Source of the DNA: Actinoplanes sp. SE50/110
Lineage (GTDB): Bacteria > Actinomycetota > Actinomycetes > Mycobacteriales > Micromonosporaceae
Length of the DNA: 64,000 nucleotides
Direction: 5' to 3'
Assembly: GCF_900119315.1 (NCBI RefSeq)
Contig: NZ_LT827010.1
Coordinates: forward strand, 3,009,001 to 3,073,000
The position numbers and the translations under genes are program-made. The notes beneath the pieces were generated by a model. That model searched no databases and had not been told where the DNA came from. It saw nothing but the letters and a program-made list of their open reading frames with translations. This document shows positions 37,473 to 47,788 of this stretch, piece after piece; positions within the stretch are counted from its first letter, which is position 1, and each line of letters starts with the position of its first letter.

Positions 37473-38882
37473 TCACCACGCCACCGGCGCGTAATCCTTC
37501 AGGAAGCACCCGTAGACGTCTTCCCCCTGCTCCCCCCGCACGATCGGGTCGTAGACCCGGGCCGCCCCGTCCACCAGATCCAGCGGCGCGTGAAACCCTT
37601 CCTCATGCAGCCGCATCTTCGTCGGATGCGGCCGCTCATCGGTGATCCACCCGGTGTCCACGCTGGTCATCAGGATCCCGTCGGCGAACATGTCCACCGC
37701 GCTGGTCCGGGTCAGCATGTTCAGCGCCGCCTTCGCCATGTTCGTGTGCGGATGCCCGGCGCCCTTGTAGCCACGCGCGAAGATGCCCTCCATCGCGGAC
37801 ACGTTGACGACGTACCGCCGGGGGAAAGACGATGCGGTCATCGCCGGCCGCAAGCGGCTGACCAGGATGAACGGCGCCGTCACGTTGCACAGCTGCACTT
37901 CGAGGAGTTCCAGCGGGTCCACCTCGTGCACCCGGTCGCTCCAGCTGTTGGTCGCCGTGGTGTCCGGCACCAGCCCGCCCGCGTCGATCGCCACCGACCG
38001 CGCGGTCAGCGCCAGCTCGGTGATCTGCTGCGGGGTCAGATGCTGGGCGCCGGCGGTCAGCACGGCCGCCGGGGAACTACCGGCACTCCCGAAATACTCC
38101 AGTTCGGGAAGTCTCCCGCCGGGCAGCGCTTCCGCCTCGGCGGCGGCGATCGCCGCGTACGCCCCGGCGGTCCGCCGGACCGTCTGCGCCGCGTTGTTGA
38201 TCAGGATGTCGAGCGGCCCGCGGGCGGCGACGGACTCGGCCAGGCCCACCACCTGCGCCGGGTCCCGCAGGTCGATACCGACCACCCGCAGCCGGTGCAG
38301 CCAGTCGGCGCTGTCCGGCATCGCGGTGAACCGCCGCACCGCGTCGTGCGGGAACCGCGTGGTGATCGTCAGGTCGGCCCCGTCGCGCAGCAGCCGCAGC
38401 GCGATGTACATCCCGATCTTGGCCCGGCCACCGGTGAGCAGCGCTCGCCGCCCGGTAAGGTCGGTCCGGGCATCTCGCCGCTCATGGTTCAGTTTGGCGC
38501 AGTCCGGGCAGAGCTGGTGGTAGAACGCATCCACCATCGTGTACCGCTGCTTGCACACATAACACCCGCGCGCCTGCTTGAGCACCCCGGCGGTCGCTCC
38601 CACCGTCTGGCTCTTCAGCGGAATCCCGGCGGTCTCGTCATCGATCCGCCCGGGCGCCCCGGTCGCGGTCGCCGCCGTCACCGCCCGATCGTTGTCGAGC
38701 ACGGCCTGCCGCCGGTCCTTGCGCCGCTGCAACTTCACCGTCTTGAACAGCGCCGCCGTAGCCCGCCGCACCCGCACCGCGTCCGGATGCTCCGGCGGCA
38801 GCCCCTCCACCTCGGCCAGCACGCCGAGGCAGACCGCCAGGCGGTCCGGATCCACGCCCACGGTCGGGTCACTGCCGGTCAT
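37473..38882 (-). CDS. Large short-chain dehydrogenase-like protein with zinc ribbon
   Basis: The 469-residue protein has a helical N-terminus, a CX2C...CX2C ribbon (CYVCKQRY then CPDCAKLN, about residues 106-128) and a Rossmann SDR core (LLTGGRAKIGMYIALRLLRDG, then LDILINNAAQTV). The usual active-site YxxxK appears as TNMAK in the segment HTNMAKAALN, so the catalytic tyrosine is replaced by threonine, while the preceding NVSAMEG holds the expected serine. It may bind NAD(P) without normal dehydrogenase chemistry. Start ATG 38882 is preceded by GAGGGAG. Confidence 0.82.
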   Translation of the reverse strand: MTGSDPTVGVDPDRLAVCLGVLAEVEGLPPEHPDAVRVRRATAALFKTVKLQRRKDRRQAVLDNDRAVTAATATGAPGRIDDETAGIPLKSQTVGATAGVLKQARGCYVCKQRYTMVDAFYHQLCPDCAKLNHERRDARTDLTGRRALLTGGRAKIGMYIALRLLRDGADLTITTRFPHDAVRRFTAMPDSADWLHRLRVVGIDLRDPAQVVGLAESVAARGPLDILINNAAQTVRRTAGAYAAIAAAEAEALPGGRLPELEYFGSAGSSPAAVLTAGAQHLTPQQITELALTARSVAIDAGGLVPDTTATNSWSDRVHEVDPLELLEVQLCNVTAPFILVSRLRPAMTASSFPRRYVVNVSAMEGIFARGYKGAGHPHTNMAKAALNMLTRTSAVDMFADGILMTSVDTGWITDERPHPTKMRLHEEGFHAPLDLVDGAARVYDPIVRGEQGEDVYGCFLKDYAPVAW

Positions 38883-39279
38883 CCGTAAAATCTCCCTCGT
38901 CGCCCTGCCTGTCGCAGGCACTGTATTACCCGGCGCTCCTATCGGCCGCCACCCGCTTCCCGGAAGGGGTCCCGGTCACCACACCTCTCGCGGCCCGCTG
39001 ACCCTCCCGGTTCGCTGACTGCCGCTGTACGACCGGTGGTCCCGGCCCGCCAGCCCCTCCGGACCGTTGCTTCTCCCGATCCGCTGATTGCGGTCGTACG
39101 GTCGTCGGCCGGCCCGGTCGCGCTGATCGCCGGGCGGGGCCGCCTCGTGATCCGGTCCGTGCCTCGGTGGGGTGGCCGGCGGGGGCTGTCGGCCGGGGTG
39201 GGTGCCCCGGGGCCGGGAGGTTGGATCGGCGGAGAGCTGCCCGCCCGACGGTTGCGGGCGGGCACCTCGGTGAGGTCGA
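38883..39279. other. Intergenic spacer, imperfect repeat, no gene
   Basis: This 397-bp spacer lies between the SDR gene and the end of the MMPL gene. An approximately 60-bp imperfect direct repeat is visible around 39000-39120 (CCCGGTTCGCTGACTGCCG versus CCCGATCCGCTGATTGCGG). It should carry the promoter of the SDR gene; no ORF in it looks real. Confidence 0.55.
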
Positions 39280-42200
39280 TCAGGATGCGGACGGGTCCGG
39301 ATCGTTGTCGCGGTCCGGCGCCGCCGGGCTCTCGGGGGCGGGTTGCTGCGGTCCGCTGCCGGGTCGGCGGGGGCGGTCGGGGTAGTGGTCGGCGAGCGAA
39401 GCCGGGCGCCGGGCCGGAGCGGGCGGCTTCTGGCCGGTCGCCTTCCCGGGGCGCGGGCCGGCCGAGCCGATCGGTCGGTTCTCGCCAGCCGCCAGGTCCT
39501 CCAGGCTCTGCGGCCGGGGCCCGGCCGAACTGACCGGCCGGTTCTGCCCGGCGGTCAGGTCGCCCAGGCTGCGCGGGCGCGGTCCGGCGGAGCTGACCGG
39601 CCGAACCTCGCCGGCGGTCACATCGCCAAGACTCTGCGGACGCGGCTGGGCCGGGTCCCCATGCAGCCATTCGTCGAGCGTCTGCGGCCGCCGCATCGGC
39701 ACGGAGCTGACCGGCGCCGCACTCACCGGGGCCACATCACCGACCGCCGCGGGCCGCTTCTGCGACTCGTCCACCGGCGACACGCGGGGCGTCACCTCGA
39801 CCGGCGTGGTAGCCGGCCGACTCCCATGCAGCCACTCGTCCAACGTCTGCGGTCGCCGCCGCCCGACCCCGGGCGCGTTGACGGTCGCCTCGGCCGCCGA
39901 TCCGGAACCCGGGCCATCGCTGTCCGCCCCAGCCCCGGCAGCAGCCTGACCTCCCGCCCCGACCCCAGCGTCGGCCGGGGTCACCGCCGCGGATCCGGCG
40001 TCGACCTCGGATCCCACCGTAGATCCGGGGTCCATCTCGGTTTCCACCGCAGGTCCGGCGCCGGACGCGTCCGCAGATCCGGCATCCCCGTCAAACCCGG
40101 CACCACCGTCGACAGCACCACCGTCGACAGCACCACCGTCAACGGCGGCACCGACGTCAACCGGGGCACGGACTTCGATCCTGGACTCGGCGTCGGCCTC
40201 GGGCTTCGGCGAGGTCGGCGACTCAGCGCTGACGTCGTCCTCTACCGAGGATCCCGTCTCGTTGCCGATTTCCGCCGCGTCATCGGTGTCTGCTTCGACC
40301 GAGGGGCTGGCGTCGTTGCTGGCTTCGGCCACGTCACCGGTGGCCGTTTCGTCCGCCGATCCGGGATTGGCGTCGACGTCGCCTATGGGCACGGCGTCCG
40401 GCGTGGCTTCGGCCGGGCCGTCTGGGGGGTCGGTGTTGGGTTCTGTCCGGCCTTCAGGCTCGCTGCCCGCTTCGACAGCGGATTCGGTCTGGGGCTCGGC
40501 GGCCTTGGCGACGTCCTCCGAAACGGGATTCGCGCGGCGGGGAGCGTTGGGAAGGTCCCCCAGGGTCGCTGGACGGGCCGGCTTCGCCACCGGGAAGTCC
40601 AGGGCGCCGGGCTGCTCCGGGGAAGTCGGCGTTATCGGGAATTCCCTGGTCTCGGTAAGCCAGTTGAAGTCCGAACCCGTCTCGGTCGACTCATTCCCGC
40701 CGCTGACGATGCCGGCGATCCTGGGATCCGACATCCAGGTGAACGCGTCCGCGACCTCCGCCGGGATGGCGGTGACCGGTGCCATCTCGGCGACGTCCGC
40801 CGCCGGGGCTGTCGTGTCGGCGTCGGTTTCCGGCGCGATGATCGGCGCGACCGCAGGCACCTCCGCGGCAGAAGTCGCTGCCGCAGCGGTGGGCTCCGGC
40901 CCGGTGACCACTTTCCCGGTGTCTGACATCAGGTCCGAGCTGATGATCTTGCCGGCCGGCTCCGGCGTTTCGGATCCCTGTTCTCGCGGTTCAGGCGCCA
41001 TCCCCTGCGGTGCGGGAGCCTGGTGCGAGGCCTCGGCGGCGGGCGTTTCCGCGGAACCGGAGGCGGCCGTCCGGGCGTCCGCGGCCAGAGTGGCCTCGAC
41101 CTGGGCCCACAGCGACGAGCTGTCGAGCGGGTCAGCCGGCTCCGCCAGCCCGGTCGACTCCGAGAATGCGGCGTCCGAGGATCCAGGCCTCGACGACGCT
41201 GGGCCCGAGAGATCTGCTCCCGGGAATGTGGCGTCCCCGGCCCGGGCGTCCGAGGATGCGGCTTCCGACGACGTCGGGTTCGAGAGTGCTGCGTCCGTGG
41301 ATGCGGAGTCCGCGGATACGGGATCCGCGGATACGGGATCCGCGGATACGGGGTCCGGGGCTGGGATGCCTTCGGACGGCCCTGACGGGTGATCGGCTGG
41401 TTGGGTGGAGTCGGATTCGGGGGCGACCGGGGTGGGAGTGGTCGTGGAGCGGGAGCGCAGCAGATGGGGGGAGAGGATCGGCATCACCTGGGTGACGTCG
41501 AAGGCTCCGCTTCCGGCCAATTCCCGGGAAGCCGCGTCGGCGGGCCTGGATTTCGTCCAAGCGCTGAAGCCTGTGGTCCCGGCCCGACTGTCGGTCGAAT
41601 TCGAAGGGGAGAACGAGGTGGAGGTCGCATCCGGAGCTGAAGCGGCCGCCGGAGGGGGAGTGGATGCTGCCTCGTGCTTCGCGGTGGCCGTCAGGCCGCG
41701 GCTGTCCGGGGCATCCGAGAGGGCATCGCGAGCCGACGGGTCGGCGAGGGCACCAGTTTCGAGGTCGGAAACCGCCGAACCATCGAACGCCGCCGCAACA
41801 TCGGAACCGGCGCCGGCCTCGGAACCGGCGCCGGCGTCAGAAGCGGCGCCGGCGTCACGAGCGGCTCCGGCATCAAATGCAATGTCGGCGTTGGAAGCGG
41901 CGTCGGTGTCGGGCACAGCGTCGACGTGGGAAGCGGCGCCGGTGTCGGCGTGGAAAGCGGCGCCGGTGTCGGCGTGGGAAGCGGTGTCGGTGCCGGCGTC
42001 GTCGGCGTCAACGAGGTCACCCGAATCGGCCATGCCGCCGCTGTCGGAGATGTCGCCCGAGTCGGTGAGGTCGCTGGCAGGAGCGGTTTCGCCGGCCGCG
42101 GGATCCCAGACCAGGATCGACGTTTCGTCCGGTGCGACCACCAACGATTCGTCGCCGTCAGCGGTCAGGCCGCTCGCCTCGGTGTCAGTGACGGCAACGG

Positions 42201-44742
42201 AGCCCGTCGCGTCGTCGCGGGCCGCGGGCAGCGTCGCTGTCTCGCCGTCGGTGACAGCTGGGAAGACCGCTGTATCGGCGGTGCGGTTGGCGGCCGGGCC
42301 GGTTGACTCTGCGTCGGCGGCGCCGGGGTCGGTTCCGTCGCCGGGCGCGGCGTGGGGGTCGGTCTCGGCGTCGTGGATCGCGGGCGGCGTCGTTGTCTCG
42401 TCGGCTTCGGGGTCTGCGTCGGCGTCGATGTCGGCTTCGGGGCCCGCGTCGGCTTCGTTGTCGCCGCGGACGGCGGGCAGAACCGCTGTGTCGTCGCTGA
42501 TGGTGGGAAGGGTGGTTGTTTCGTCGTTGTCCCGGACGCGGGGGATGACGGCGGTCTCCGCGTCGCGTCCCGCGCCCAGGTGTGCCGCCACCGCCGTGTA
42601 GTCCAACACTTCGGTTCGGGGTTCCGCCACGGCCGGCAGCGGGTCGTGCTCCGCCAGGCCCGCCCTCTCCTGCAGGCGGCGCAGGGGTCCCGGTGCCCAC
42701 CAGGCGGCGTTGCCGAGCAGGGCGAGGACGGCCGGGACGAGGAGCATGCGCACGACGGTGGCGTCCAGGATCAGAGCGGTGATCATGCCGACGCCGACGA
42801 AGCGCATGGTGGTGATGCTGGAGAGGGCGAAGGCGCCGGTGACCACGATCAGCAGCAGGGCGGCGGCGGTGATGACGCGGCCGGTGCGGCTGAGGCCGAT
42901 GGTGACGGCTTCGGCGGTGCTGGCGCCCCTGGTGCGGGCCTCGACCATCCGGGAGAGCAGGAACACCTCGTAGTCGGTGGACAGGCCGAAGACGACGGCG
43001 GCCATCAGCACGACGATGCCGGCTTCCAGCGGGGCCGGGGTGACGCCGAGCAGGCCGGCGCCGTGGCCCTGCTGGAAGAGCCAGACGAGCAGGCCGAAGG
43101 TGGCGGACAGGCTGAGGCCGCTCATCACGACGGCTTTGATCGGCAGCAGGACGGAGCCGAAGGCCAGGAACATCAGCAGCAGGGTGGCGCCGGTGAGCAG
43201 GCCGATCATCAGGGGGAGGCGGTTGCCGATGGCGGCGAGGCTGTCGACGTTGCGGGCGGTCACGCCACCGACCAGGACGGTGGTGCCGGGCGGGGGTTGC
43301 AGGGCGCGGATGTCGTCGACGACCCGGCGGGCGGGGGCGCTGAACGAGTCGGTGCTCTGCAGGGCGGCGTTGTAGACGGTGAGGTCTTTGCCGGCGCCGG
43401 CCGGACCGACCGAGGCGACGCCGGGGATCTTCGCCAGCTGCGCGGCGAAGGGCTTGGCCGCGGCTGCCGGCCCGCGCACGACGACCTGCACCCCGTCGCC
43501 GCTGAACTGGGGGTACGACGTTTTCAGCGTCTCGATCGCCACCCGGGCCGGGTCGCCGGCCGGAAGGACCCGTTCGTCGTTCTCCCCGAAGCGGACGCCT
43601 CCGATCGGCAGCGCGAGCACGATCAGCCCGGCCAGGATGGGGATGGCGACGAGCACCGGCCGGCGTAGCACGAAGCGGGCGAGCCGCCCCCAGCCGTCGC
43701 CGGTGCGCTGTGCGCCGGGCAGCCGGACCGGGAGTTTGTCGACGCGCGGGCCGAGGATGGCGAGGATCGCCGGGAGCAGGGTGAGGGACAGCAGCATCGC
43801 CAGGAACACCGCGGCCAGCCCGCCGTAGGCGAGGGATTTCAGGAAGCCCTGCGGGAACAGCAACAGCCCGGCCAGGGCGGTCATCAGCAGGGTGGCGGAG
43901 AACACCACGGTGCGTCCGGCGGTGCCGACGGTGCGGCGGACCGCTTCGGCCGGGTCGTGGCCGGCGGCCTGTTCCTCCCGGAACCGGCCGACCATGAACA
44001 GCCCGTAGTCGATCGCCATGCCGAGGCCGAGGAGGCTGGCCACGTTGACCGCGAACGAGTTGACGTCGTGGCCGTGGGAGATCGCGTTGAGCACGCCCAG
44101 CGAGCCGAGGACCGCGCAGCCGCCGACGATCACCGGCAGGGTCGCGGCGACCAGCGAGCCGAAGATGAACAGCAGCAGGATCAGCACGATCGGCATCGAG
44201 ATCAGTTCGGCTTTGCCGAGGTCGTCGGTGGACCGCTGGTTGGAGGTGTGGGCGAGCGGGACGGCGCCGGCGAGTCGCACGGTGGCGCCGCTGACCGCGA
44301 AGTCGTCGGCGATCCCCGCGAACGCCTCGGTCTTGGCGGCGTCGTCGGCGCCGGCCAGGCTGATCACCGCGACCGCGCTGGACCGGTCCTTCGCGGCGTA
44401 GGCCGCGCTCTTGCGGTCCCAGTACGACGAGGTCGCGGTGACCGTGTTGCTGGGCAGCCCGGCAAGTCGTTCCCGGATCCGCCCGGTCAGCCCGGCGTCG
44501 TCGATGCCGATGCCCCGGGCCGGGGTGTAGATGGCGATGACGTCGCCGCCCGGCCCGCCGGCCTCGTCGGCGACCACCTCGGCGGCGCGCGCCGACTCGC
44601 TGGCCGGGTCGGCGTAGCCCCCCTCGGTGAGCTGCCCGAAAACGCCCATCCCCCAGATGCCGGCACCGAGCACCGCCACCAGGGTGGCGAGCAGTACCGG
44701 CCAACGGAGGCGGGCGACCCGCGATCCCCAGCCCGCGAACAC
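39280..44742 (-). CDS. MMPL-family transporter with about 1,100-residue C-terminal tail
   Basis: The first 715 residues are an RND/MMPL exporter: two sets of membrane helices with the proton-relay Asp-Tyr pairs in [16 protein letters not shown] and [13 protein letters not shown] and two large outer loops. After the last helix (ending near [14 protein letters not shown]) a tail of about 1,100 residues follows, rich in Ala, Asp, Glu, Ser, Thr and Pro, with Ala/Asp repeats and, near the end, repeated R-P-x-[ST]-L-x-[DE] motifs, among them two [12 protein letters not shown] copies. Ordinary family members are 700-1000 residues. GTG 44742 follows AAAGGGGAACAGG. Cargo unknown. Confidence 0.88.
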   Translation of the reverse strand: MFAGWGSRVARLRWPVLLATLVAVLGAGIWGMGVFGQLTEGGYADPASESARAAEVVADEAGGPGGDVIAIYTPARGIGIDDAGLTGRIRERLAGLPSNTVTATSSYWDRKSAAYAAKDRSSAVAVISLAGADDAAKTEAFAGIADDFAVSGATVRLAGAVPLAHTSNQRSTDDLGKAELISMPIVLILLLFIFGSLVAATLPVIVGGCAVLGSLGVLNAISHGHDVNSFAVNVASLLGLGMAIDYGLFMVGRFREEQAAGHDPAEAVRRTVGTAGRTVVFSATLLMTALAGLLLFPQGFLKSLAYGGLAAVFLAMLLSLTLLPAILAILGPRVDKLPVRLPGAQRTGDGWGRLARFVLRRPVLVAIPILAGLIVLALPIGGVRFGENDERVLPAGDPARVAIETLKTSYPQFSGDGVQVVVRGPAAAAKPFAAQLAKIPGVASVGPAGAGKDLTVYNAALQSTDSFSAPARRVVDDIRALQPPPGTTVLVGGVTARNVDSLAAIGNRLPLMIGLLTGATLLLMFLAFGSVLLPIKAVVMSGLSLSATFGLLVWLFQQGHGAGLLGVTPAPLEAGIVVLMAAVVFGLSTDYEVFLLSRMVEARTRGASTAEAVTIGLSRTGRVITAAALLLIVVTGAFALSSITTMRFVGVGMITALILDATVVRMLLVPAVLALLGNAAWWAPGPLRRLQERAGLAEHDPLPAVAEPRTEVLDYTAVAAHLGAGRDAETAVIPRVRDNDETTTLPTISDDTAVLPAVRGDNEADAGPEADIDADADPEADETTTPPAIHDAETDPHAAPGDGTDPGAADAESTGPAANRTADTAVFPAVTDGETATLPAARDDATGSVAVTDTEASGLTADGDESLVVAPDETSILVWDPAAGETAPASDLTDSGDISDSGGMADSGDLVDADDAGTDTASHADTGAAFHADTGAASHVDAVPDTDAASNADIAFDAGAARDAGAASDAGAGSEAGAGSDVAAAFDGSAVSDLETGALADPSARDALSDAPDSRGLTATAKHEAASTPPPAAASAPDATSTSFSPSNSTDSRAGTTGFSAWTKSRPADAASRELAGSGAFDVTQVMPILSPHLLRSRSTTTPTPVAPESDSTQPADHPSGPSEGIPAPDPVSADPVSADPVSADSASTDAALSNPTSSEAASSDARAGDATFPGADLSGPASSRPGSSDAAFSESTGLAEPADPLDSSSLWAQVEATLAADARTAASGSAETPAAEASHQAPAPQGMAPEPREQGSETPEPAGKIISSDLMSDTGKVVTGPEPTAAAATSAAEVPAVAPIIAPETDADTTAPAADVAEMAPVTAIPAEVADAFTWMSDPRIAGIVSGGNESTETGSDFNWLTETREFPITPTSPEQPGALDFPVAKPARPATLGDLPNAPRRANPVSEDVAKAAEPQTESAVEAGSEPEGRTEPNTDPPDGPAEATPDAVPIGDVDANPGSADETATGDVAEASNDASPSVEADTDDAAEIGNETGSSVEDDVSAESPTSPKPEADAESRIEVRAPVDVGAAVDGGAVDGGAVDGGAGFDGDAGSADASGAGPAVETEMDPGSTVGSEVDAGSAAVTPADAGVGAGGQAAAGAGADSDGPGSGSAAEATVNAPGVGRRRPQTLDEWLHGSRPATTPVEVTPRVSPVDESQKRPAAVGDVAPVSAAPVSSVPMRRPQTLDEWLHGDPAQPRPQSLGDVTAGEVRPVSSAGPRPRSLGDLTAGQNRPVSSAGPRPQSLEDLAAGENRPIGSAGPRPGKATGQKPPAPARRPASLADHYPDRPRRPGSGPQQPAPESPAAPDRDNDPDPSAS

Positions 44743-44808
44743 CCTGTTCCCCTTTCCCGGTGGCGGGCGCACCACGCACCGGTTCGTACGGAAATATCGT
44801 GACTTCTG

Positions 44809-45609
44809 CTAGTGCAGTGTGGCGGCCTCGAGCGCGACCCCGCCGCAGTCCGGGTCGAACGTCTTCCCGGTGATCCACTCGACGGAGATCTTGCCAGGCC
44901 CGGTGGAGCGGTAGTTGATCGTGTATCGGGTGGTGGCCAGCGTCGCGGCCTTGCGGGTCAGCGCGGAGGTGTAGGTCTCGCCGCCGGTGGTGAGCTTGAG
45001 TCTGAGCGTGCCGGTCGCCCCGGCCACGCCCAGGTAGAGGCGCAGGGTGCGCTGATCCGGGGTGGCCGGCGCGGAGAGGGTGAACCCGTTGCCGGTGCCG
45101 CAGGTGCGCACGCCGCTGGTGGCGCCGGCGTTCTTCGGCGCCGGGGTGCCGCCGCTCCAGACGTAGCGTTGCGGGCTCAGCGTGTGCCGCCGGCGCGGCG
45201 CGTCCGGGGTGCCCTCCAGGATCGCGAATCCGCCGGAGGAGCTGCGTTCCAGCGAGTACGTGCCGTCCTCGCCCCAGTGCACCCAGTCGATCGTGCCCTC
45301 GGCGCTCAGGTCGACGGTGTCCGGGATCGATCCCTCCTCGACGCTGATCGCGTTGACCGGCGGTGCGCTCTCGGTGATCGACGGGCTGGGCAGCGGGATC
45401 GGCACCTGTTCCACGGTCGGCTCGACGACCGCGCCGGTCACCGGATCGGCCGCCGGATGGTCACCGTGGCTCAGTTTCGCCACCACGCCGACCGCGACCA
45501 CGAGGAGCACCCCGATCAGGATCACCACGGCCGGGCCGAGGTGATCCCGCCAGCGCGGGCTGCCCGGCTTGAGCAGCACATCCGGCACCTGGAGGCGACG
45601 ACGGCGCAA
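44809..45609 (-). CDS. Single-pass membrane protein with extracytoplasmic beta domain
   Basis: The 266-residue protein has a short cytoplasmic part, one membrane segment (about residues 25-47, VVILIGVLLVVAVGVVAK) and an outer region with a Pro-rich stretch and a beta-sandwich-like domain (SAEGTIDWVHWGEDGTY to the end). Two cysteines (RTCGTG and DPDCGG) could form a disulfide. I do not recognise the family. The start is TTG 45609 with GGAG five bases before it. It is 66 bp upstream of the MMPL gene on the same strand and may share its transcript. Confidence 0.7.
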   Translation of the reverse strand: MRRRRLQVPDVLLKPGSPRWRDHLGPAVVILIGVLLVVAVGVVAKLSHGDHPAADPVTGAVVEPTVEQVPIPLPSPSITESAPPVNAISVEEGSIPDTVDLSAEGTIDWVHWGEDGTYSLERSSSGGFAILEGTPDAPRRRHTLSPQRYVWSGGTPAPKNAGATSGVRTCGTGNGFTLSAPATPDQRTLRLYLGVAGATGTLRLKLTTGGETYTSALTRKAATLATTRYTINYRSTGPGKISVEWITGKTFDPDCGGVALEAATLH

Positions 45610-45820
45610 CAGTTCTCCAAAAAACGGCGGGCGGCGGCGGGTGAAACGATCTCATCTTCCCGGCGCGGGGTGAAGGGCGGGCCCGGGTACGGCCCGTACG
45701 GTTGATCATCGCCATCGGTGGTTCGGCGGAGGTTCTTCGCGGCTTTCCTCACGATCCCGAGTACCGTGTCCGAAGTCTCCGTTTTTGCTCGCCACCGCTG
45801 ATCACCGAGGAGCTTCCAGG

Positions 45821-46387
45821 ATGAGTGACCGGACCACCCCGTCGGACAAGCGCCGCGGCCAGGCGATCGCGGGCGGCGTCGCGGGCGCGCTCGTCTTCGT
45901 GGTGCTCGTGGTGGTGTTCTTCGTGGTGCGGGGCGGCCACGACAAGCAGCCGGCCGCGACCAGCGCCGCCGTGCAGCAGGACAGTGCCGCAGCGGTCGCG
46001 CCCCCACCGGCGGAGGCGTCCCCGGCCGCCGGCCTTCCCCCGGAGCTGTCCCACGAGCCCGACGTGCAGCCGGGCACCGGCGGCCCGCTCACCGAGCTGG
46101 TCGCCCTCCCGCTGATCGTCGGCACGGGCCCGGTGGTCGCCGCCGGCCAGACGATCACCGTCAACTACAAGCTGATCCCCTACAAGGGCGGCGCGGTGAT
46201 GGACTCGTCCTGGAGCCGGCACGAGCCCTTCACCACGGTGATCGGCGCCGGCCAGGTCATCAAGGGCTGGGACCAGGGCATCCCCGGCCAGCACGTCGGC
46301 AGCCGCATCCAGCTGGACGTCCCCGCCGCGCTCGCCTACAAGGACCAGGACCTCCGCTTCGTGGTGGACATCCTCGCCGCGCACTAG
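45821..46387 (+). CDS. Membrane-anchored FKBP-type peptidyl-prolyl isomerase
   Basis: The 188-residue protein has one N-terminal membrane segment (about residues 17-37), a Pro/Ala linker and a C-terminal FKBP domain outside the membrane: TITVNYKLIPYKGGAVMDSS, FTTVIGAGQVIKGWDQGI and GQHVGSRIQLDVPAALAY. Such enzymes assist folding of exported proteins. The ATG follows GAGGAG. It ends 11 bp from the convergent yaaA gene. Confidence 0.88.
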   Translation: MSDRTTPSDKRRGQAIAGGVAGALVFVVLVVVFFVVRGGHDKQPAATSAAVQQDSAAAVAPPPAEASPAAGLPPELSHEPDVQPGTGGPLTELVALPLIVGTGPVVAAGQTITVNYKLIPYKGGAVMDSSWSRHEPFTTVIGAGQVIKGWDQGIPGQHVGSRIQLDVPAALAYKDQDLRFVVDILAAH

Positions 46388-46398
46388 GGGCCCGGGGT

Positions 46399-47208
46399 CT
46401 AGAGCTCGGCGACGACGATGTCGAGCTGGCGGGGCCGGCCGGGCGGCGCCGGGCGTTCCTCGACGGTGAACTTCAGGTCGCGCATCGCCGTGATCAGCTC
46501 GTCCAGGCTGGACGGGGCGACCGGCTCGGTGGCCAGGGCGCGCACCAGCCGGCCCTTGGTCGCCTTGTTGAAGTGGCTGACCACCGACCGCTTCGCCACC
46601 CCGCCGACCACCCGCTCGTGCAGTACCCGCAGGGCCGCCACCCGGCTCGCGGTCGCCGCGGGCGGCGACCACATCGCCGCGTACGCACCGGATCGCAGAT
46701 CGAGGACCGGTCCGCCGGCGGCCACCGGGTCGAGGGCCCTGCTCAACTGCTTCTTCCAGTACGCGGTCAGCCCGCCGACCGGGGCGGGCAGACTGACCCC
46801 GACCGAGCAGCGGTACGCCGGGATGCGGTCGCCGAGCCGGACCACCCCCCACAGCCCGGAGAAGACCACGGCCGTCTCGTACAGCCTTGCCCGGGCGGCG
46901 TCGTCGAGCGTGGCGGGGGCGAGGGCCTCGTACAGCACGCCGGTGTAGATCTCGGCGGCGGGACCGGCCGGCGCCTCCGGCAGGGCCGCGTTGCGGGCGA
47001 TCTCGCTCCTCTGCCCCTCGCTGAGCCCGAGAACGGTCAGCGAGTCGGCGATCGAGCGGGCGCTGCCGCGTCGGCACATCGCCACCAGTCTGGTCATCAC
47101 CCGGCGGCGGGCCGCGCCGAGCGCGGGCAGCCACAGGGTGTCCGGGTCGACCGGGGAACCGGTGGTGGCGGGAGTCTTGCCCTCGGACGGCGGCAGCAGA
47201 ATGAGCAC
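46399..47208 (-). CDS. yaaA: Peroxide stress protein YaaA (UPF0246)
   Basis: The 269-residue protein matches the YaaA/UPF0246 family throughout: LILLPPSEGKT at the N-terminus, YTGVLYEAL in the middle and the C-terminal VSHFNKATKGRLVRAL. In E. coli the family limits intracellular iron and oxidative damage during peroxide stress and binds DNA. The GTG start is six bases after TACTCT, so the transcript is probably leaderless. The promoter lies next to the double operator of the divergent Xre operon. Confidence 0.93.
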   Translation of the reverse strand: MLILLPPSEGKTPATTGSPVDPDTLWLPALGAARRRVMTRLVAMCRRGSARSIADSLTVLGLSEGQRSEIARNAALPEAPAGPAAEIYTGVLYEALAPATLDDAARARLYETAVVFSGLWGVVRLGDRIPAYRCSVGVSLPAPVGGLTAYWKKQLSRALDPVAAGGPVLDLRSGAYAAMWSPPAATASRVAALRVLHERVVGGVAKRSVVSHFNKATKGRLVRALATEPVAPSSLDELITAMRDLKFTVEERPAPPGRPRQLDIVVAEL

Positions 47209-47214
47209 CCGGCG

Positions 47215-47220
47215 AGAGTA
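47215..47220 (-). promoter_or_regulatory. -10 box (TACTCT) of yaaA
   Basis: On the minus strand TACTCT is followed by six bases and then the GTG of yaaA, with no ribosome-binding site. It is 15 bp from the first GTCAAA palindrome, so a repressor there could affect this promoter too. Confidence 0.5.
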
Positions 47221-47234
47221 ACCGTCAGCCGGAT

Positions 47235-47250
47235 GTCAAAAAAGTTTGAC
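47235..47250. promoter_or_regulatory. Operator 1, GTCAAA-N4-TTTGAC
   Basis: A perfect palindrome with six-base arms and spacer AAAG. Its right arm holds TTGAC, which together with T47251 forms a TTGACT -35 box for the membrane-protein/Xre operon. Confidence 0.8.
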
Positions 47251-47275
47251 TTCGGCGGGGCGCCCGGCCTACCGT
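47246..47275 (+). promoter_or_regulatory. Promoter of the membrane-protein/Xre operon
   Basis: The -35 TTGACT (47246-47251) and -10 TACCGT (47270-47275) are 18 bp apart. Transcription would begin near 47282, at the left edge of operator 2. Operator 1 covers the -35. Confidence 0.6.
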
Positions 47276-47281
47276 GGCGAT

Positions 47282-47297
47282 GTCAAAGATTTTTGAC
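47282..47297. promoter_or_regulatory. Operator 2, GTCAAA-N4-TTTGAC
   Basis: A second perfect copy of the operator 1 palindrome, with spacer GATT. Centres of the two sites are 47 bp apart, so they are not on the same face by a whole number of turns at exactly 10.5 bp but are close to 4.5 turns. It lies at the expected transcription start. Confidence 0.8.
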
Positions 47298-47311
47298 TCC
47301 GGGGAGGCGTC

Positions 47312-47782
47312 ATGGACATGGCCGACGACGAGCCGCTCTACACCACCCGGGAGGAGCGGCAGGTCTGGTCCCAACTCGCCTGCATGGTCGTGTCCGCGGC
47401 GGCCTACACCGCCTGGGTCCTGCCCGAGGTGGCCCGCCACCCGGTCGCCGGGATCCACTGGGTGGTCCCGCTGTTCTGGGCCACCCTGGCCGGCCTGGTC
47501 TGCACCGTGGTGGTCGCCGTCGTGCTGGAGATCGTGGTGGTCGTCCGTCGCGGCGCGGAGGCGAAGAGCGCGGTCACCGTCGACGTCCGGGACCGGGAGA
47601 TCGGCCGCCGCGGCGTGCGGCTGGCCACCCCGGTGATGGGCACCGGGCTCGCGGCCGTCCTGGTCCTGGCCGCCCGCGGCGCCGACGACTTCTGGATCGG
47701 CAACGTGGCGTTCCTGACCGGCCTGGTGGCCGCGGTCGCCGAGAGCATTCTCAAGATCCGCCTCTACCGGCGCGGGTTCTGA
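47312..47782 (+). CDS. Four-helix membrane protein paired with an Xre regulator
   Basis: The 156-residue protein has four hydrophobic segments (near residues 22-40, 48-75, 105-122 and 127-145) and a short polar loop with VTVDVRDREIGRRG. No enzyme motif is visible. It starts after GGGGAGG and ends six bases before the Xre gene. Small integral membrane proteins often pair with short Xre regulators; the membrane protein may sense or sequester, but this is inference. Confidence 0.75.
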   Translation: MDMADDEPLYTTREERQVWSQLACMVVSAAAYTAWVLPEVARHPVAGIHWVVPLFWATLAGLVCTVVVAVVLEIVVVVRRGAEAKSAVTVDVRDREIGRRGVRLATPVMGTGLAAVLVLAARGADDFWIGNVAFLTGLVAAVAESILKIRLYRRGF

Positions 47783-47788
47783 CCGCCG

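Noticed and set aside
42352..43668. A 438-residue plus-strand frame opposite the MMPL gene
   Set aside because: It is antisense to MMPL membrane helices with clear DY motifs; its Gly/Asp/Gln-rich product is typical of shadow frames.
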